Made by a program: the position numbers and the translations under genes. Source: Copromyces sp. CBS 386.78 (taxonomy: Eukaryota > Ascomycota > Sordariomycetes > Sordariales > Sordariaceae). From it: DNA of 64,000 bases. The notes below the pieces were generated by a model, which was not told where the DNA came from, ran no database searches, and saw nothing but the letters and a program-made list of their open reading frames with translations. Below are positions 21,561 through 34,189 of the stretch, piece after piece. Position 1 is the stretch's first letter; the number at the start of each line of letters is the position of its first letter. The stretch spans positions 62,001 to 126,000 of the forward strand of contig MU839110.1 of assembly GCA_030685235.1 (NCBI GenBank). Reading direction: 5' to 3'.

Positions 21561-23654
21561 ATACAATCAGGACAATACAAACCTTATGAAGGAAAGAAGA
21601 AAAGAGAAAGAGGTTCTGGAGGCGTGGAGGACGATATTAAATACCCCTCGAGGACTGGTCTGTGCACGAGTGCAAATTCCATGTCACGAGTGCAAACTTT
21701 CGACCCAGCGCGTTGGTTCACGTCAGTGACAGCCGGGAGTGTCATCTGTTGCCGTGTGGCAGAGGCGGGAATCGGCTGGTTGACTGGCTGATTGCGCGGC
21801 TCGAGGGGGCAGCCGGCCAGCCTGGGTCGAAAATCTCCGGGCCCTTCTCAACTCTCCCCCAGACAGCACACTCACGCCAGCCTGCCCACTTGGTGACGCG
21901 GCAGGAGGGGCTTGGTGAGGCTTCATACCTATATGGTTGCCTCGTGCTCGTGACGTTATCCAGACGAGTTGGACTACACCTTTACTTGACTACCTTAGAT
22001 AGCGTGATGGCATGAGCTTGACTTTATCTACGAGAGTATTGCTTCATCTGCGACGGCTCAGGGCAATTTCTGATTACTATATGATGAACAATGTGAGGAC
22101 TTGTGCGCCCAGCTGATGGTATTTTGCGACAACGGACACATGCTTATGCGCACAAGTGACAGTCTCCTCAGCATGCAATGGGATTTAACATCTCAGCTGT
22201 TTATCATACGCGACTATCATGACTTGGTGGTACTGAAGCGCAATATCGTTCATCCTCCTCCTCACACGCCATTGCTGTCGCGCTTGGAAGGCTTGCCGTG
22301 GCGGGGCGCTGTGTGTGAACTCGAATTTTGGTACCTGCCGTCCTCCCCCGGCGTGACCTCCCAGTCCCGTCCCCCCACCATGTCTTCTGTCTGGAAAGTT
22401 CAACCATTTGCGACATGACCAGTATGTGTGAGAGAGACGGCCAGAATTTTATCCTGGCCATCCCACACAGATCAAAACGAAATGGTTCACGGCGTGAATC
22501 GATAAGAAGCAACTGAGTGTATATCGCCTTTTTTTTATCCCTACTACCCTGATCTCTTTCACAGTTTCCCCTACACCTCGCTTTTACCCCTCTGCCTGGC
22601 CACTTCACAATATGCTGACTTCCTTGATGTCAGATACGCAAATTCCGAACATCACAGAGCAAAGCGAATCCCCTCGATGACCGAGACGAATGACGCGACA
22701 TCACTCGACAAGAATACCTTAAGAGACCAGATGGCGCAGCTCGGGACTTAATGACAATAAACATGACCTCAATCATCTCGCTTTATAGAGCTTCAGTTCG
22801 CGGGGCGAGAGGTCTTGCGACAATGCGACAGCCCACCAGTGTCCGGCGAGCATTAAGGCCATGGCGAGCATCTAAGATCTACAGACTGTGCGCACTTGGA
22901 TACATACATATACTTCTAGCAGTCAAGCCCAAATAACTACTTCAGTCATGAGTCATGGCGCCATCGAGACACTGGCTTATCCGTGCTCATGTCGTCCAGT
23001 CTCACAATATTTGGTCGTCATCCAAGTTCATGTTACGGAGGACTGGACACTCGGCTCCTTCAAGTGCGAACTTGGGAAGAAACTGAATAAAACACGTTGT
23101 TCGCATACCTCGACACGCAAATTCACAGCTTCAACCGACTGCGATGGTACATCTACGATACCTTATTTTCCGCCGTTTCTTCCATTTCTATCTAGGAGGG
23201 AAGGGCCGCAAGGGCGAGCCTTTGCGCTTCATGAGCCATCAACTACCTCTACCTCTACTTGACACGACAAGCACTCCAACGTCTGCCGTGCGGGGATCAC
23301 GAAAACCGAGAAATCCTTTCAGCAGCTGCCACAGATCGAATGTTTTGGTCTCTCGCAAGACCAAAAAGAAGTTCCCAGCGAGAACTATTGATGGTATTTG
23401 TGTCAAACGCGAACATGGAGCAGAAATTCGCACTCAAAGTAGGTAAATATAAGTACTCTAGACACTCGTGCTTCAGCCTCCCTCGCCTCCCCTTTCTTTC
23501 TGTTGAAAGAGTTCAAGCGCTAACATTGAGGACCCCAGACACTCCGCAATTTTCAACGAACCGACCGAAGAACGAGCGAACAATGACCCAGAACTCAACT
23601 AGCAAATCGAAACGTCATTCATGCCAAAATTTAAGACCCTGTACAAGATCGTGT
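21561..23654. other. intergenic, no supported gene
   Basis: Many short frames on both strands but no conserved motif, signal peptide or consistent splice structure. I see nothing I can annotate. Confidence 0.5.
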
Positions 23655-23879
23655 TGAAGATGAGTTTCCACACCGACATTTACCCCCTCGAATGCCCGAA
23701 TGGTCAACTCCAAGTACGTACGAATACTGCTCAATCACCCCGGGCTTCATAGACCTCGTCCATCGCCACACATACGACCTACCCAAAGCCGCAACTAGTT
23801 CGTGGATCAGGACGGGATGATTTGATGGAAGGAAAGTTGAGCCAAGGTAAAAGAAACCTTACGCCCGGGTTGTCATGAA

Positions 23880-24280
23880 GGTAGGCCTCTTACGACGACA
23901 CGGACCTTCTTGGTGAGCCAAGCGAACATGAACTTAACCCTGGCCTTGAAGGCCAAGCGCTTGGGACTCGAACCCAGGGACACGAGCAGACCAGCGACCA
24001 CACCACCGAGAGCGTTGAGCTGGGACTCGAACCCGGAAACAATGGTGTTGATACCGGTGACGGCATCCAGAGCAGCGGCACCAGCGGACTAAGCGGTGTC
24101 AGCAGCGTCCTCGGCGACGGACCTGGCGGCGGCGGCAGCGGTCTCGAACTTGGTGGTGCCACGGGTGGTGGACTTCTTCTTCTTCTTCCCGCCGAAGGCA
24201 AGGAGATCCTCCCCGGGAAGGGTGAAGGCCTCCTTGACCTTCGCGGAGAGCTTCCTGACCGTGGAAAATATGTTGGGCTA
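23880..24280 (-). pseudogene. dead copy (A) of a Lys/Ala-rich gene family
   Basis: Read on the minus strand from 24271, the frame encodes FSTVRKLSAKVKE, a KKKKK-STTRGTTK block, an Ala-rich helical part (FETAAAAARSVAEDAADTA), then an amphipathic stretch (ALDAVTGINTIVSG) and a basic end (PKRLAFKARVKF). The start is ATA (24271-24269) where the related copy at 33789 has ATG, and an in-frame TAG sits at 24091-24089 inside otherwise open sequence. Both changes are C:G to T:A, as RIP would cause, although the region is not AT-rich. A TTAG acceptor-like site lies just upstream. The end resembles a splice donor (GTAAGA at about 23888), so exons may be missing. Product unknown. Confidence 0.6.
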
Positions 24281-27200
24281 ATGAGGTGGGAAGTGAGTTA
24301 GAGATCAGAATGTCTCTGAAGGAGTTGGAGCGCGTCGTTGTTGGTTGGGTGCAGTGGTCTGAACTTACGATAGGCAATTGGTCGAGGAAAAAAAAGCTTG
24401 CGGTTGCTTCTTGCAGAGCTAAGTCTTTCTTGGTCGTGGTTTTGGTTGTGGGCTTGGTTGTGGGCTTACCTAAGGTACCTGCTAGGTACTGTACCTCTAG
24501 TTGTAGTCTTAATTGTGTGAAGAGGGAAAAAAAAGAAAGCGAGCTCGATAATATCTCTACGATCTCGAAAGATACCGTAAAGAAGAAGGGAAGAAAAGAA
24601 ACTGGAAAAAGAACAAAATTTGGAAGATTAACTACTAGGTCTCATGGATCATCCTCAACACTTGTAAGGAGAATCCGAGGTGCCTTACATGACGATAGCT
24701 TCCGTATTTTTGTTCCATCTGAACAAATAACTTGCAAACGTCCTCGAGATAAACCGGCGCGCTATTCATCTTATATTGGACATCTCGCCTTATATCAGGT
24801 ATTCTCAGACGTTTCGCTTTCCCTATCCCTTCCATATTACTTCCCCACAACTATTTCATCTGAACTTTTCAACATCTTGCTTGAGATATGTATAGAGTGG
24901 TATCGTGACGAAGGCAGACCATGCAGCCAAGTCCCTGAGCGAGAACCGACTCGGCCTCCTCACCGCGATTGGCGCGACCACGGGGCATTGCGGTAGCGAA
25001 ATGGCGACTGGGTTTTTGAGATTTTGTGAGTTGTGACTGGGGCAACGGCGCAGAAATGGTAACGGTTTGCAAGCGATGAGAGAGAGTGTTGGTGAAGTTG
25101 CGCTGTTGGGGTAAACTCTTTGTATATATCGAACTGAGTGACAAAAGACTCTTTAGCAGTCCTTCTGCAGTCTCCTTTCACTTTACCTTGATTCTTACGA
25201 TGAATTGTAGTAGGGATATATACCGCTTAACCCGGGACTCACACTAAAGCTCCGAGGTTGTTCGCGTCACTAGGGAGTGTATAAGGTTCAAAACGCACAA
25301 AGCTACCTCTAATAACCATGGCAAGATCGGACCGAGGTGAGCTATCAAACTGGATGAACAAAACAGACAGCCAAGCCCAGCACTCTCATCCCGGACGGGA
25401 ACATCGGCGTCAGAAGAGAGCTGCTGAATGAAACCCCAGCACAAGCAGAGGAACGCAAAAGGCCAGGCAAGTTGACGCACCCCGACCCCTCCCACCATTA
25501 GCGACTTTGAAATCGTTAATAGCGAGACGCTGCGGCTATGCCGCCTTCAGGATTCAGCTACCTTGGCGCTATAGCCGAGTCCCACCAGCCACGTCCACCC
25601 TAACCCCAAAGACCACCTCCTCCATACCACAGTTCTAGGACTGACATATAAGAGTACTACTAAAGACGAGGTTGCGCAGTTAAACCTCAGTGTGCTGAGG
25701 GTAGCTGGACATGGTCCAGTCTACGCTGCGCTGGACATCCTCAGGACCGGCAGCTTCACAGTGGTAACATGGCCGTCTTGCGGGGCTTTGGTGTGCCCGC
25801 CGCTCCTCCATCAGCCGCTTCAACCGCCCATATCTCGCCCCGTCGTCGCCTTCCACACCGTGCCGTCCACCGAGCCGCCCGCCAAGCATCAGCTCCGGCC
25901 ACCGTTCACGGTCTGGTCCAAGTCCAGCCCCGTGACATGCCCTGCAACCCGCTCCGGCTCGAAACATCGTTTCATCGGGCACCGGTCCCAGGAGAACTTG
26001 GCTCAAGAGAGAAGGGACAGGACCGTGGACAAAGCTCCACCAGGACCAGACATGAGCGATCTTGTTCGCTCAAGATTGACTCCTCCACCCACGGTGCCTA
26101 ATTTGGGATAACGATTTCCACAACATCGTCCGTGTCAATTACTCGGTCGTCGCCGGCACTGCTTGCGCCGTGGGTGCCCAACTCGCCCACCAAAAGCTGC
26201 TACCAGAGCTATTGGACTCTGTCGATGCTCGTCGGCCCCTCCGATGCCAAGGTCGCGCCTAGGGCGATTCGCCACTCCTGGTAGGGCCGGGATGGCCATC
26301 GTATTATGGCTTACCCCTCTGCCAGTTCGCGCAAGAATGAGAGCGTTCAGGTCTGGACTCCCAACGGGAACGGAAAGTCGGTTCCCTTCCTCGCGAGTCC
26401 ATACCGTGGTTGAGTCTGAACAAACCGTCTTTGAGAGTTTGAGGTGCCGTGTACTGACTTCCTGGCTGGCGTTGAAAGAGGCGTCCTTTCGGCTGGTGCT
26501 TGTCGACTTCGCGGTCCGTCTTAGGCGAAGAAATGGTACCCATTTTCTGCTGTTGTGTGGCGTTACTGCGGGTGACAGGCAGGTCGGAGGACCCAAAGTT
26601 GAAGAGGTTAGGATCGTCATCATCTTCACAACTGGATGTGGACGAGCTGTCCTCGAGGATCCCTCTGCAAAAAAAATGCAGCGGTCGGCCTCTTCCATGC
26701 TAAGCCATCGTGTTTCCCTGCTTTTTCTGTGAAGAAAGACTGGAAAATTATTCCGAGCATTTTGGATAATTTGGACAAAGCGATTGCAGGATGGTTTGAT
26801 CGTCGTTGGTTGCGGGTGGCCCTATTACTATGAGTTGAGCAGGATGTAACTGGACTGCCTTGTAAGTGGACCGGCTCGCATACAGCCCGTTTGGCTTCTT
26901 TATCGTAGTAATTCAAGTGTGGTAATAAGGCCGGTATTGGTGCAGCGGTTGGTGATTCTGTCGTTAATAACTATGTTGCCGGGTTGGTGATAACGGAGGT
27001 ACGTACTCTTCAGCAGAAAACACCCATATAATCCCCCGGAGCTAACCGACTTGGCAGTTACCTAATTTTGGTGAGGGGATATATTTCCGGTATATAAATC
27101 GTGCCTTTGCTTTTGTTGCAAAAGTATTAGAAAAGTAAGGTACGTGTAGCTTATAAAGAAGATAGAAACAGGGTCGGAATGCGATGATATAGAGAGAGCA

Positions 27201-27873
27201 AGCTTCGTTGTTTCCTTACTTCGACATCAGTTGCGTCAGCAGTTGCAGAGACCTGGTGGGCGGTGGGGGTTCAAATAAGGTTGGATCGGCGACTTACAAC
27301 GGGTGGCATGGGCCGAGTCTAGGATAATCAACACCAACCTGAACGCCAAGCCTTACCCCTGAAGCGGGTAAACAAAGCACGGAATGCCCTCAATCTGATA
27401 CTACCAAGGTATTTGAAACTGTTTCGGAGGATTGTAGTCAGCGAATCATTTCATAGAGGATGTATCTTGCTCAACAGAAGCAAGACAATTAAACGGGAGG
27501 ATCACGGGGAGGAAGTCGGAGTAGAAGAGGTGGGGCAAGGCAATCGACGGACAACACTAGGGATCACGACTTGTAAGCACCACGACCCACAGCGGGAATA
27601 CAGCATGACGACGTCAAAATAAGCTTTTTTGAACTTGTGCCCAACACTCTGCATCCCAGATCCAGCCCCACCAACCCTTGGGAAGGACTTCAATAAAACA
27701 TAAAGGCAACGCCAAATGATGTAAAAGTAGAACTATTTACAGGCCAACTGACCCAAACAACGCCGTGCTCCAGGAAGATAAAGGCAACGCAAAACAGTTG
27801 CGATACTGCTGTGAAGAAAGGAGAAATACAAGGAGGACCGTCTTCTATGGGGTCGTACGAAAAGTCAAACCGA
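24281..27873. other. intergenic, no supported gene
   Basis: Frames of up to ~190 codons occur on opposite strands over 26135-26732 and overlap one another completely. Neither has motifs or good start context, and I do not call either. 24480-24900 and 26930-27200 are AT-richer. The end includes the 3' region of the permease gene. Confidence 0.45.
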
Positions 27874-29812
27874 TCACACGTCGTTGGGAATGACGACCGA
27901 CATATCGGTAGCGCGTGGCGTGAGCGTTAGGGGACCGGTATAATGATGACGTCCATGCGTGTACCAGAAACCGAGGGCGAAGAAAAGAACGAAGAAGAAA
28001 ACAACGATGGCGTAGTTCATCTGGAGGACATGTCAGCATGGCCGCATCCTTGGTACGTGTAGTTCAAACCGGTGAAGACGCCGGTACTCACATTCTCGGG
28101 TGTAACAGGTACCCGCGTCGGGAAGAAGAAAATCACGGCCATGAATACGTTCCAGGCAACGGCTACTGCATTGACCCAGATGCTGTATCTACCCATATGC
28201 CAGGGTCCCTTCTGCATGCGCCCATAGACCATCTTGCAAATAATGGGTATGACATAGGACACGTTCAATGCAACCGTACAGACATTGAAGACGGCGCCGA
28301 TGGCAGTACCGCTTGCCAAGCCGAGCAGATTGATGATGATTTCGAGAACAGCATAAATCCAGACGGCGATGAGGGGAGTCTGGGAACGTTTGGAGATGCG
28401 GACCCAGATATGGGAAAATGGGAGAAGGTTATCGCGGGAGAGGGCAAAAATGGTCCGACTGCCAGCTTGTATGCCGGGAATCGCAACCAGATTCATGACT
28501 CCAAAGCCGCAGAATGTGAAAAAGATTGCGGGAGCACGGCCCATGACGTTGAAAAAGAGTTGTGCAACCTTGATGTTGATAACATTAGTCTTGGGCAGGT
28601 GAGAACATGGAATCTCGGCTTGGGGAATCTTACCGGTTGGCCACTGGGACTATTTACCAGGTCTTTTGGGTCGTCCATGCAGACAACCAAGACCAGGTTG
28701 AAAAGAAATCCAATGACATACGTGAATGTCGTCGCATTTGCAATGGCCCTAGGTACAACCATTTGAGGATTCTTCGCTTCTTCAGCAATGCTATACTCGA
28801 GTCAGCATGGTGGCTTATTTCACGATCCATGGGTCAGCACACAAACTTACCGAGCTGTACCATCACAACTAGTCATGATCCAGGCTGGCGTAAGGCATCC
28901 AAAAAGAAAGGCAAAGCCAGGAGGGCTCCACCCCGATGAAGGCTGAAAATCGGTAAAGGCGTATTTGAGATCCTGTAGATCGTGCCGCTTCTGGACCAAC
29001 AAGGTCACACAAGCACCGAGTAGGACACTCATGTGGAAGACAACATAGCCGCTTGTCAACCGGTTCAACCACGCTGTTGGCAAGGTGTTGACCATGGCAT
29101 GAATAATTGTAAGCCCTACCATAACACCCACAACATGACTTGGTGTTGGCACGTAGCTGAAGTTGGACGTGATCGAAACAGCTGCAAGAAGCATCTGGCT
29201 CGCGGCATACTCGGTAGAGGCACTACCAGCAACGGTACCTACGAGATTGAGATAACCTTTGGTATTCGGTCAGCGACCATCTGGGGGCAAAGGTGTCGAA
29301 GATCTTACCTGCGATCCAACATAGGAAGGGAACTTGTTCTTCGGGAGCGAGAAACTTCAAGGTGAAGTACATGGCGCCGGAACTGGGGTAGGCAGATGCG
29401 ATCTCAGCGATACTGTATGCAAGTGCCCATGCACCAGCGCCGCCAATGATCCAACTCCACATAATAGCAGCCGCGCCGCCGGCTTGCAGGCCATATATCC
29501 ATGTTGACATTAATGTGCCATATATTCCAGATATGCTCACAGCAAAACTGAAGCTCGACCACTGTGAGAACTCGCGCTTGAATACCTAGGGTCTTTTAGT
29601 GGAAGGTCCCCGTCATTCGAAGGGCGAGTCCCTCTGGCTTTGAAACTCACTGGCGTATAACCCAAAGCCTCCAGCGCCTTATCGCCATTTTCAGTAGAGC
29701 TTGTCGAAGGTGTTGGAGGCGCAGCTTCACCAGAAGATGGGGTGCTTTGTCGGGTCATTTCGGTCATCTCGATGGTGGTGTCTGCCGATTTTTCTGTCGG
29801 GGAAAACGACAT
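27874..29812 (-). CDS. amino-acid / GABA-type permease (APC superfamily)
   Basis: Six exons on the minus strand: 29812-29651, 29585-29309, 29256-28851, 28790-28634, 28568-28092 and 28020-27874. All are in phase, giving 541 residues. It is a membrane transporter of the APC superfamily, amino acid/choline/GABA branch (yeast Uga4 and Hnm1 relatives), importing amino acids, GABA or choline at plasma or vacuolar membrane. The N-terminus is a hydrophilic Ser/Thr/Pro tail (~1-54) with LEALGYTPV, then VFKREFSQWSSFSFAVSISG, the conserved first-helix region. About 12 helices follow, with landmarks SEIASAYPSSGAMY-like (AEIASAYPSSGAMY), EEAKNPQMVVPRAI (cytoplasmic loop) and FALSRDNLLPFS (loop 8). The C-terminus is short. 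The substrate cannot be assigned. Introns are 52-72 bases. Confidence 0.92.
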
Positions 29813-32110
29813 GGTGGTACAATGGTGCTGATGGGCTTTATGTTAAGGGATTTCTTTAAAAGTGTTCACCGTGATCCATGACATATCGGAGCCAGAGTTC
29901 CCCCTCTTGCCAATCAGAGACAAACAATGACAACGGGATGGACGGCACCGACTAACACGGTCCTGACCGCCAAATCCAACACGAGTTGCTCACTCGAGAT
30001 ATTGGACACTCTGACCTCCGCTCTCGGGTGTACCACCCCGCACAGGTCAGGTATCTGATATTCGAAGCATAGTAAGAAGACCAAGAAACTCTCCTTGTGG
30101 GGCTGATCCTTCCAGACATGCACTTTGTTGCATGCCCTTGCGCGCCTCAGAATCCGTAGATGGAGGTCGTGCACCGACGGGCCCAATCTCCCTACGGTGG
30201 CCGGTTCGTCTGGAGTTGTATAGTTTAAGGCTAGGCCCATTCACCAGTTCGTCCCACGGTGTCGTCCAAGCTATGGAGTCGAGACCCAGAAGTCGTAAAG
30301 GTCGAGACTTTGGTGCTCGAGTGTCAAAAACGGATACTCGATGGGTCAAGGTAGACACCGCCTTGGTCTTGGCCAGTCCGTGACGGTGAGTTTCGAATGC
30401 TGTTAGTGTCCCCTTCAGGGCTTCCTCCTCCTTTTTCTGGGGTTCTGATTTGGTGTTGTTGTAGTGAAAAACAGCCGTCCGATTGATGGTGCCTCCGGAT
30501 AAAGGTTAGAGAGTCGCGTCCTGCCCATAGTAAGATTTGCTTGTCCGTGTTGGAGGAATTCCGATGCTGGCACTCGTCGGCTTGGATCGGTTTAACTCGT
30601 TTTGGGCACCTCGTCCCTTGCCTTTCCTCTGCGTATGGTATTGTTTGCAAAATCACCGACCTGGTGACTGCTGCGGAAGAATGGCGCACAATGTTGTAAG
30701 ACGGGTAGAAAGTCGATTTGGCGGTTTCGGAGCTTGTCGTGTGTCAAGAGTTTTACCAAGTACACCGAGAGGGTTTGGGATCGTGTGAAGGATTATGCAG
30801 TTTGACTAGTAGCAGGTGCTCAACATTAGCGAAAGATTGCCAACACATCTAGAACACTAACTAGTTGGGGCAAGGGGATTCGCTAGCAGGGCCCCTCGTC
30901 CTAACTATACCGACCAATGGGCACCCATGCGCATCCAGTCACGCTCGTGACTACCAAAGTCATGGTTCAGTCCTGAAGTGATGCATACTCCGACACAGGC
31001 GGTGTACACATTGGCCACGCCTCAAACCAACTACTCGAGTGCTCAAACGGATTTCCAGCTTACATGTTCTGATGTACTGAGTGGTGATAACGTGTTGGTA
31101 GAGTCAGGAGTTGGGTCCGGACTTGAATCTTTCAATGACGAGCAAGAGGTGCTGCCGAGTTGGGCGACGCAAGACACGGCAGACCAGATACCAGGGATAG
31201 GGATTCAATGCCGTCGGATAAAGCTACAGCAAATAAGGTACTTTTAGAAGGAAAAGAGAAGATTGTCGGCGTTCAACGATTGTGTTGTTAAGAAATGCTT
31301 CCCTTGCTGTGTGATGGTTGCTGGCAGTCCGGATGTTTCACTCTCCGGGCCACTGTGAAATGCTGCTGGTCTCCCTTTGCCTGATGCGATCTGCCGCATG
31401 GATTGACCCATAATCCCCCAACACTGCTTCCTTCGGCCACCGTTTGTCCTTCTTTTGGAAACCATCCTGCCAATTCGGCAACTGCCATGAACGGGGTCAT
31501 ATGACAGGAACGAGTGGTAGCCTCTCCCGTCAGCCACGATGATATGGGAAGGTGCCTTGGTTGAAAAGGGAACCATCGATTTCGATGCAATCACTTTTGG
31601 GAAGGGGGAGATCAGGAACGGCCAGAACAGGAATAGCGTGCTCGTGGCCCCACTTCATCTACGTCATTGAAGCCAAAGGCCCTTGCTCCTGTCGCAATCA
31701 CCATTGCAGTCAGCTTCGGCCGCGATTGCCATTGCGCAAATTTCATTTGACTTTGCAGGCATGGGAAAAGTGTCATCTGGAAAGAAGTAACAAGACGGAC
31801 GACACTCGGGACATGATCGACCGTGCAGCAATGACGTAGAATGGCGGGGCAGCTTTGTCTTTGGAGCTTGCAACAAGCTCCCCAGCAAGCTCTCCCCCTG
31901 CCGTTGGCTGCCAACCATCATCATCATTGCAACCGCAACGCAATGCACGGTGGGGTCATTCAAACGGGTCATACAGACATATAAGGAACGCATCGGTCAC
32001 ACAAGACATCTTTTTGCAGCACACCATTCAAGCCACTCTACTACCACTACTTCTCTCTCTCCACGACCAACCACAAAACCAAACCACCAGTCCCATCAAA
32101 AACCGTCAAA
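29813..32110. other. divergent intergenic region
   Basis: This lies between the divergently transcribed permease (-) and the LEA-like gene (+). Frames here are short and lack motifs. The last ~150 bases before 32111 are pyrimidine- and CCA-rich with ACCA(C/A) runs, as in leaders of strongly expressed genes. Confidence 0.5.
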
Positions 32111-32626
32111 ATGACCACCAACCCCAACGAGCCCGGTGCCCCCCTTTACTCCCAGGCCGTCTCCCATGACGCCGGCGAGCCCGTCACTGCCGAGGAGATC
32201 GAAAAGGCCCCCAAGACCCTCGCCTCCGTCGAGAAGGAGAAGAGCTCCACCGAGAAGAAGGACACCCAGAGCGAGAGCAAGACCGAGAGCAAGAAGGACA
32301 CCTCCTCTGAGCAAAAAGAAAAAGCCCCCGGCCTCCTCGCGAGCGCCACCAGCACCGTCACCGGCGCCGTCGGCAGCGTAGCCAGCGGCGTGACCAGCAC
32401 TGTCGGCAACACCACCTCTTCGGTTGCCAACACGGTCGGCGGCGTCGTCGGCGCTGCCTCGCGCGGCATTGGCGGGACCATCACCAGCGTCACGGGCGGC
32501 CTCGGCAAGCCTGTTGGCGAGACCATTGCCAGCGTCGGTACCAGCTTCGAGGGCGCCGTCAGGGGCAAGAGCGACGAGAAGGACGAGAAGGAGACCAAGG
32601 ACGACAAGAAGAAGGATGACAAGTAA
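32111..32626 (+). CDS. small LEA-like, Lys/Glu-rich protein
   Basis: An intronless frame of 171 residues starts at CAAAATGACC, a good fungal start context. Residues 1-75 are hydrophilic and rich in Lys, Glu, Ser (EKEKSSTEKKDTQ). Residues ~76-150 are Gly/Val/Ser/Thr-rich with a repeating period (GAVGSVASGV, GVVGAASRGIGG, GETIASVGTSFEGAV). The tail is charged (KSDEKDEKETKDDKKKDDK). Codons end almost always in C or G, implying high expression. There is no signal peptide or true membrane span. The composition recalls stress-induced, LEA-like or clock/conidiation-associated fungal proteins, but I recognise no named family. Long antisense frames here are shadows of the codon bias. Confidence 0.75.
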   Translation: MTTNPNEPGAPLYSQAVSHDAGEPVTAEEIEKAPKTLASVEKEKSSTEKKDTQSESKTESKKDTSSEQKEKAPGLLASATSTVTGAVGSVASGVTSTVGNTTSSVANTVGGVVGAASRGIGGTITSVTGGLGKPVGETIASVGTSFEGAVRGKSDEKDEKETKDDKKKDDK

Positions 32627-33654
32627 AGGATGGATCGTATACCCCCCACTACATTTCGCATAAGGAGTTTGCTGTTTTCGGGATGCATGCATTTGGAGTT
32701 TTCACGAGCCGGATTAGTACAGTACGGGCAGCATGTTCAGTTTGTTGAGGATTCGCAATTGGGTTTCAGGTCTCTCCCATGGAGACTTGTGTACCTATGT
32801 TGATGAGATGCAATAACACGATACCCCCATTGAAACCACTTCATTTCTTCCGTGTTCGTTGTTGCTTCTGTGCGTGATATGCTTTTTTCCACAAAAGTTT
32901 TTCGTCGTTCTGCCGTTGCAGTTATCACCAGAGTAAGGCCTGTTGAGGAGAGAATATGCGTAGCGTGACTGAGTCGCCGAGACATCAGACCTCGTCGAGG
33001 TTCAACATTTTCGTTCAACGGGCGCTGGTCACTCTAGTAAATGTGCAATTCACTTGGCTTCACAACATGGCAATCAACTACGACAAGCTTGAGACGATAC
33101 TTGCATCATGTTTCTAGACTGCCCTGGTTTCTGGTTCTCCTCTCCCGTTACCACTACAGAACCAAGTACATTTTCCCCGGGCCGGTCGGTGGTATTCATC
33201 ATCATTTTCTTCTTCTTCTTCTTCTTCTTCTTCTTTTATAAGCTGCGCTTCCTCTGCTCTTCCGTCTCATTTGGATCGGGTGCGGACTCTGCTGGAAGCG
33301 ATGCGTCGGCTTTCACCTTCTTGGGCGCTGCAATCTCCTCCAACAGTCGCAAGTGATAGTGGCCGCCTTGCGGTCGCTGCCACCTCTCCTTCTTCTCTTC
33401 CTTTCGCTTCCCGCGCTCGACCTTCTCCTCGGCGGTCTCGCTGTCGTGCTTCTTGCACTTCTTGCTGTCGCCAGCCTCCTCGCTCTTTTCTGCTCCCTTT
33501 GTAAAGCCTCTTGTGTGGGCAAGTCATCTTGGTTGGTTGGTGATGGTACACGTAGTGGCGAACACGCTAAGTGAGGAGTTGATCGTTGATGAACTAGGGC
33601 AGCCATTAGTTGATGTCTCAAATAGGAATAAAAGCCAATATGTATGGGTAAGTA
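32627..33654. other. intergenic, no supported gene
   Basis: 3' region of the LEA-like gene, followed by unassigned sequence. A (CTT)n microsatellite lies at about 33207-33236. Overlapping frames at 33267-33621 on both strands are Arg/Ser-rich and reflect purine/pyrimidine bias. Confidence 0.5.
33207..33236. repeat. (CTT)n microsatellite
   Basis: About ten CTT units. Confidence 0.9.
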
Positions 33655-33789
33655 CTAACCGATCAACCCCTCTGCTTGATGTTGAAGCCATTGGGCCCAA
33701 TAAACCGGCGGAAGATGACTTCGCTCAGAAGAAAGGTCCGGATTCGGATCCTTGACCTTCGCGGAGAGCTTCTTGACCGTGGAAAACAT
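33655..33789 (-). pseudogene. N-terminal fragment (copy B2) of the Lys/Ala-rich family
   Basis: A frame from ATG at 33789 encodes MFSTVKKLSAKVKD and then unrelated sequence to a stop at 33655. The first 13 codons and adjacent leader match copy A at 24.27 kb almost base for base (shared CTTGACCTTCGCGGAGAGCT on the plus strand), then similarity ends. It lies downstream, on the same strand, of a fragment matching the C-terminal half of copy A, so the order is inverted relative to copy A. It is either a rearranged remnant or the first exon of a spliced gene I cannot complete. Confidence 0.5.
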
Positions 33790-33946
33790 GTTGCTATGTC
33801 ACGAAGGCACACGCCTCCACTGTAGTGGAAAAGGGTGTACAGGGAGTGCTCGGCGTGTGCCTGGATGGAGTGGAGATGGTGGTTATGCTTCTTTTTCTTT
33901 ACGGTATCAAAGAACCAGATATTTGACCACTGCGTTTCATGAATGG

Positions 33947-34180
33947 TCAGCAACCAAATATAACGGCAAAACAGTGACAGGAAGGGGGGAGAAACTTTAC
34001 CTGACGTGGCCAAACAGTCCTCGCCGACACGGACTGGACGTCCTTGTTGGGCCAAACGAACTTGACCTTCCTGGTCTTGAAGGCTAAGCGCTTGGTGGTG
34101 CCACGGGTAGTGGACTTCTTCTTCTTCTGCTTCTTCTTGTCCTCGGTGGACAGCTTCTTGGTGTTGTTGGTCCCAGGCAC
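33947..34180 (-). pseudogene. C-terminal fragment (copy B1) of the Lys/Ala-rich family
   Basis: The frame encodes NTKKLSTEDKKKQKKKK, then STTRGTTKRLAFKTRKVKFVWPNK. Both the STTRGTTK block and the KRLAFK block occur in copy A (24 kb), but the ~70-residue Ala-rich middle is absent; the junction falls at a CCAAG that in copy A borders both sides of the missing part. No ATG opens the frame; a CTTAG acceptor-like site sits upstream (~34184), and a CAG/GTAAAG donor-like site near 34000. Probably a partial, internally deleted copy; function unknown. Confidence 0.5.
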
Positions 34181-34189
34181 ATTACTAAG

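Noticed and set aside
23760..23800. ACATACGACC, the start of Neurospora 5S rRNA
   Set aside because: Only these ten bases match; the conserved interior and 3' end of 5S rRNA do not follow. No 5S gene was found elsewhere.
26135..26732. Overlapping ~187-codon frames on both strands
   Set aside because: Neither has motifs, good start context or splice signals; opposite-strand overlap of equal length suggests composition.
32096..32692. Antisense frames of 198 and 180 codons over the LEA-like gene
   Set aside because: Val/Leu/Ala-rich complements of GCC, GTC and GGC codons in the real gene.
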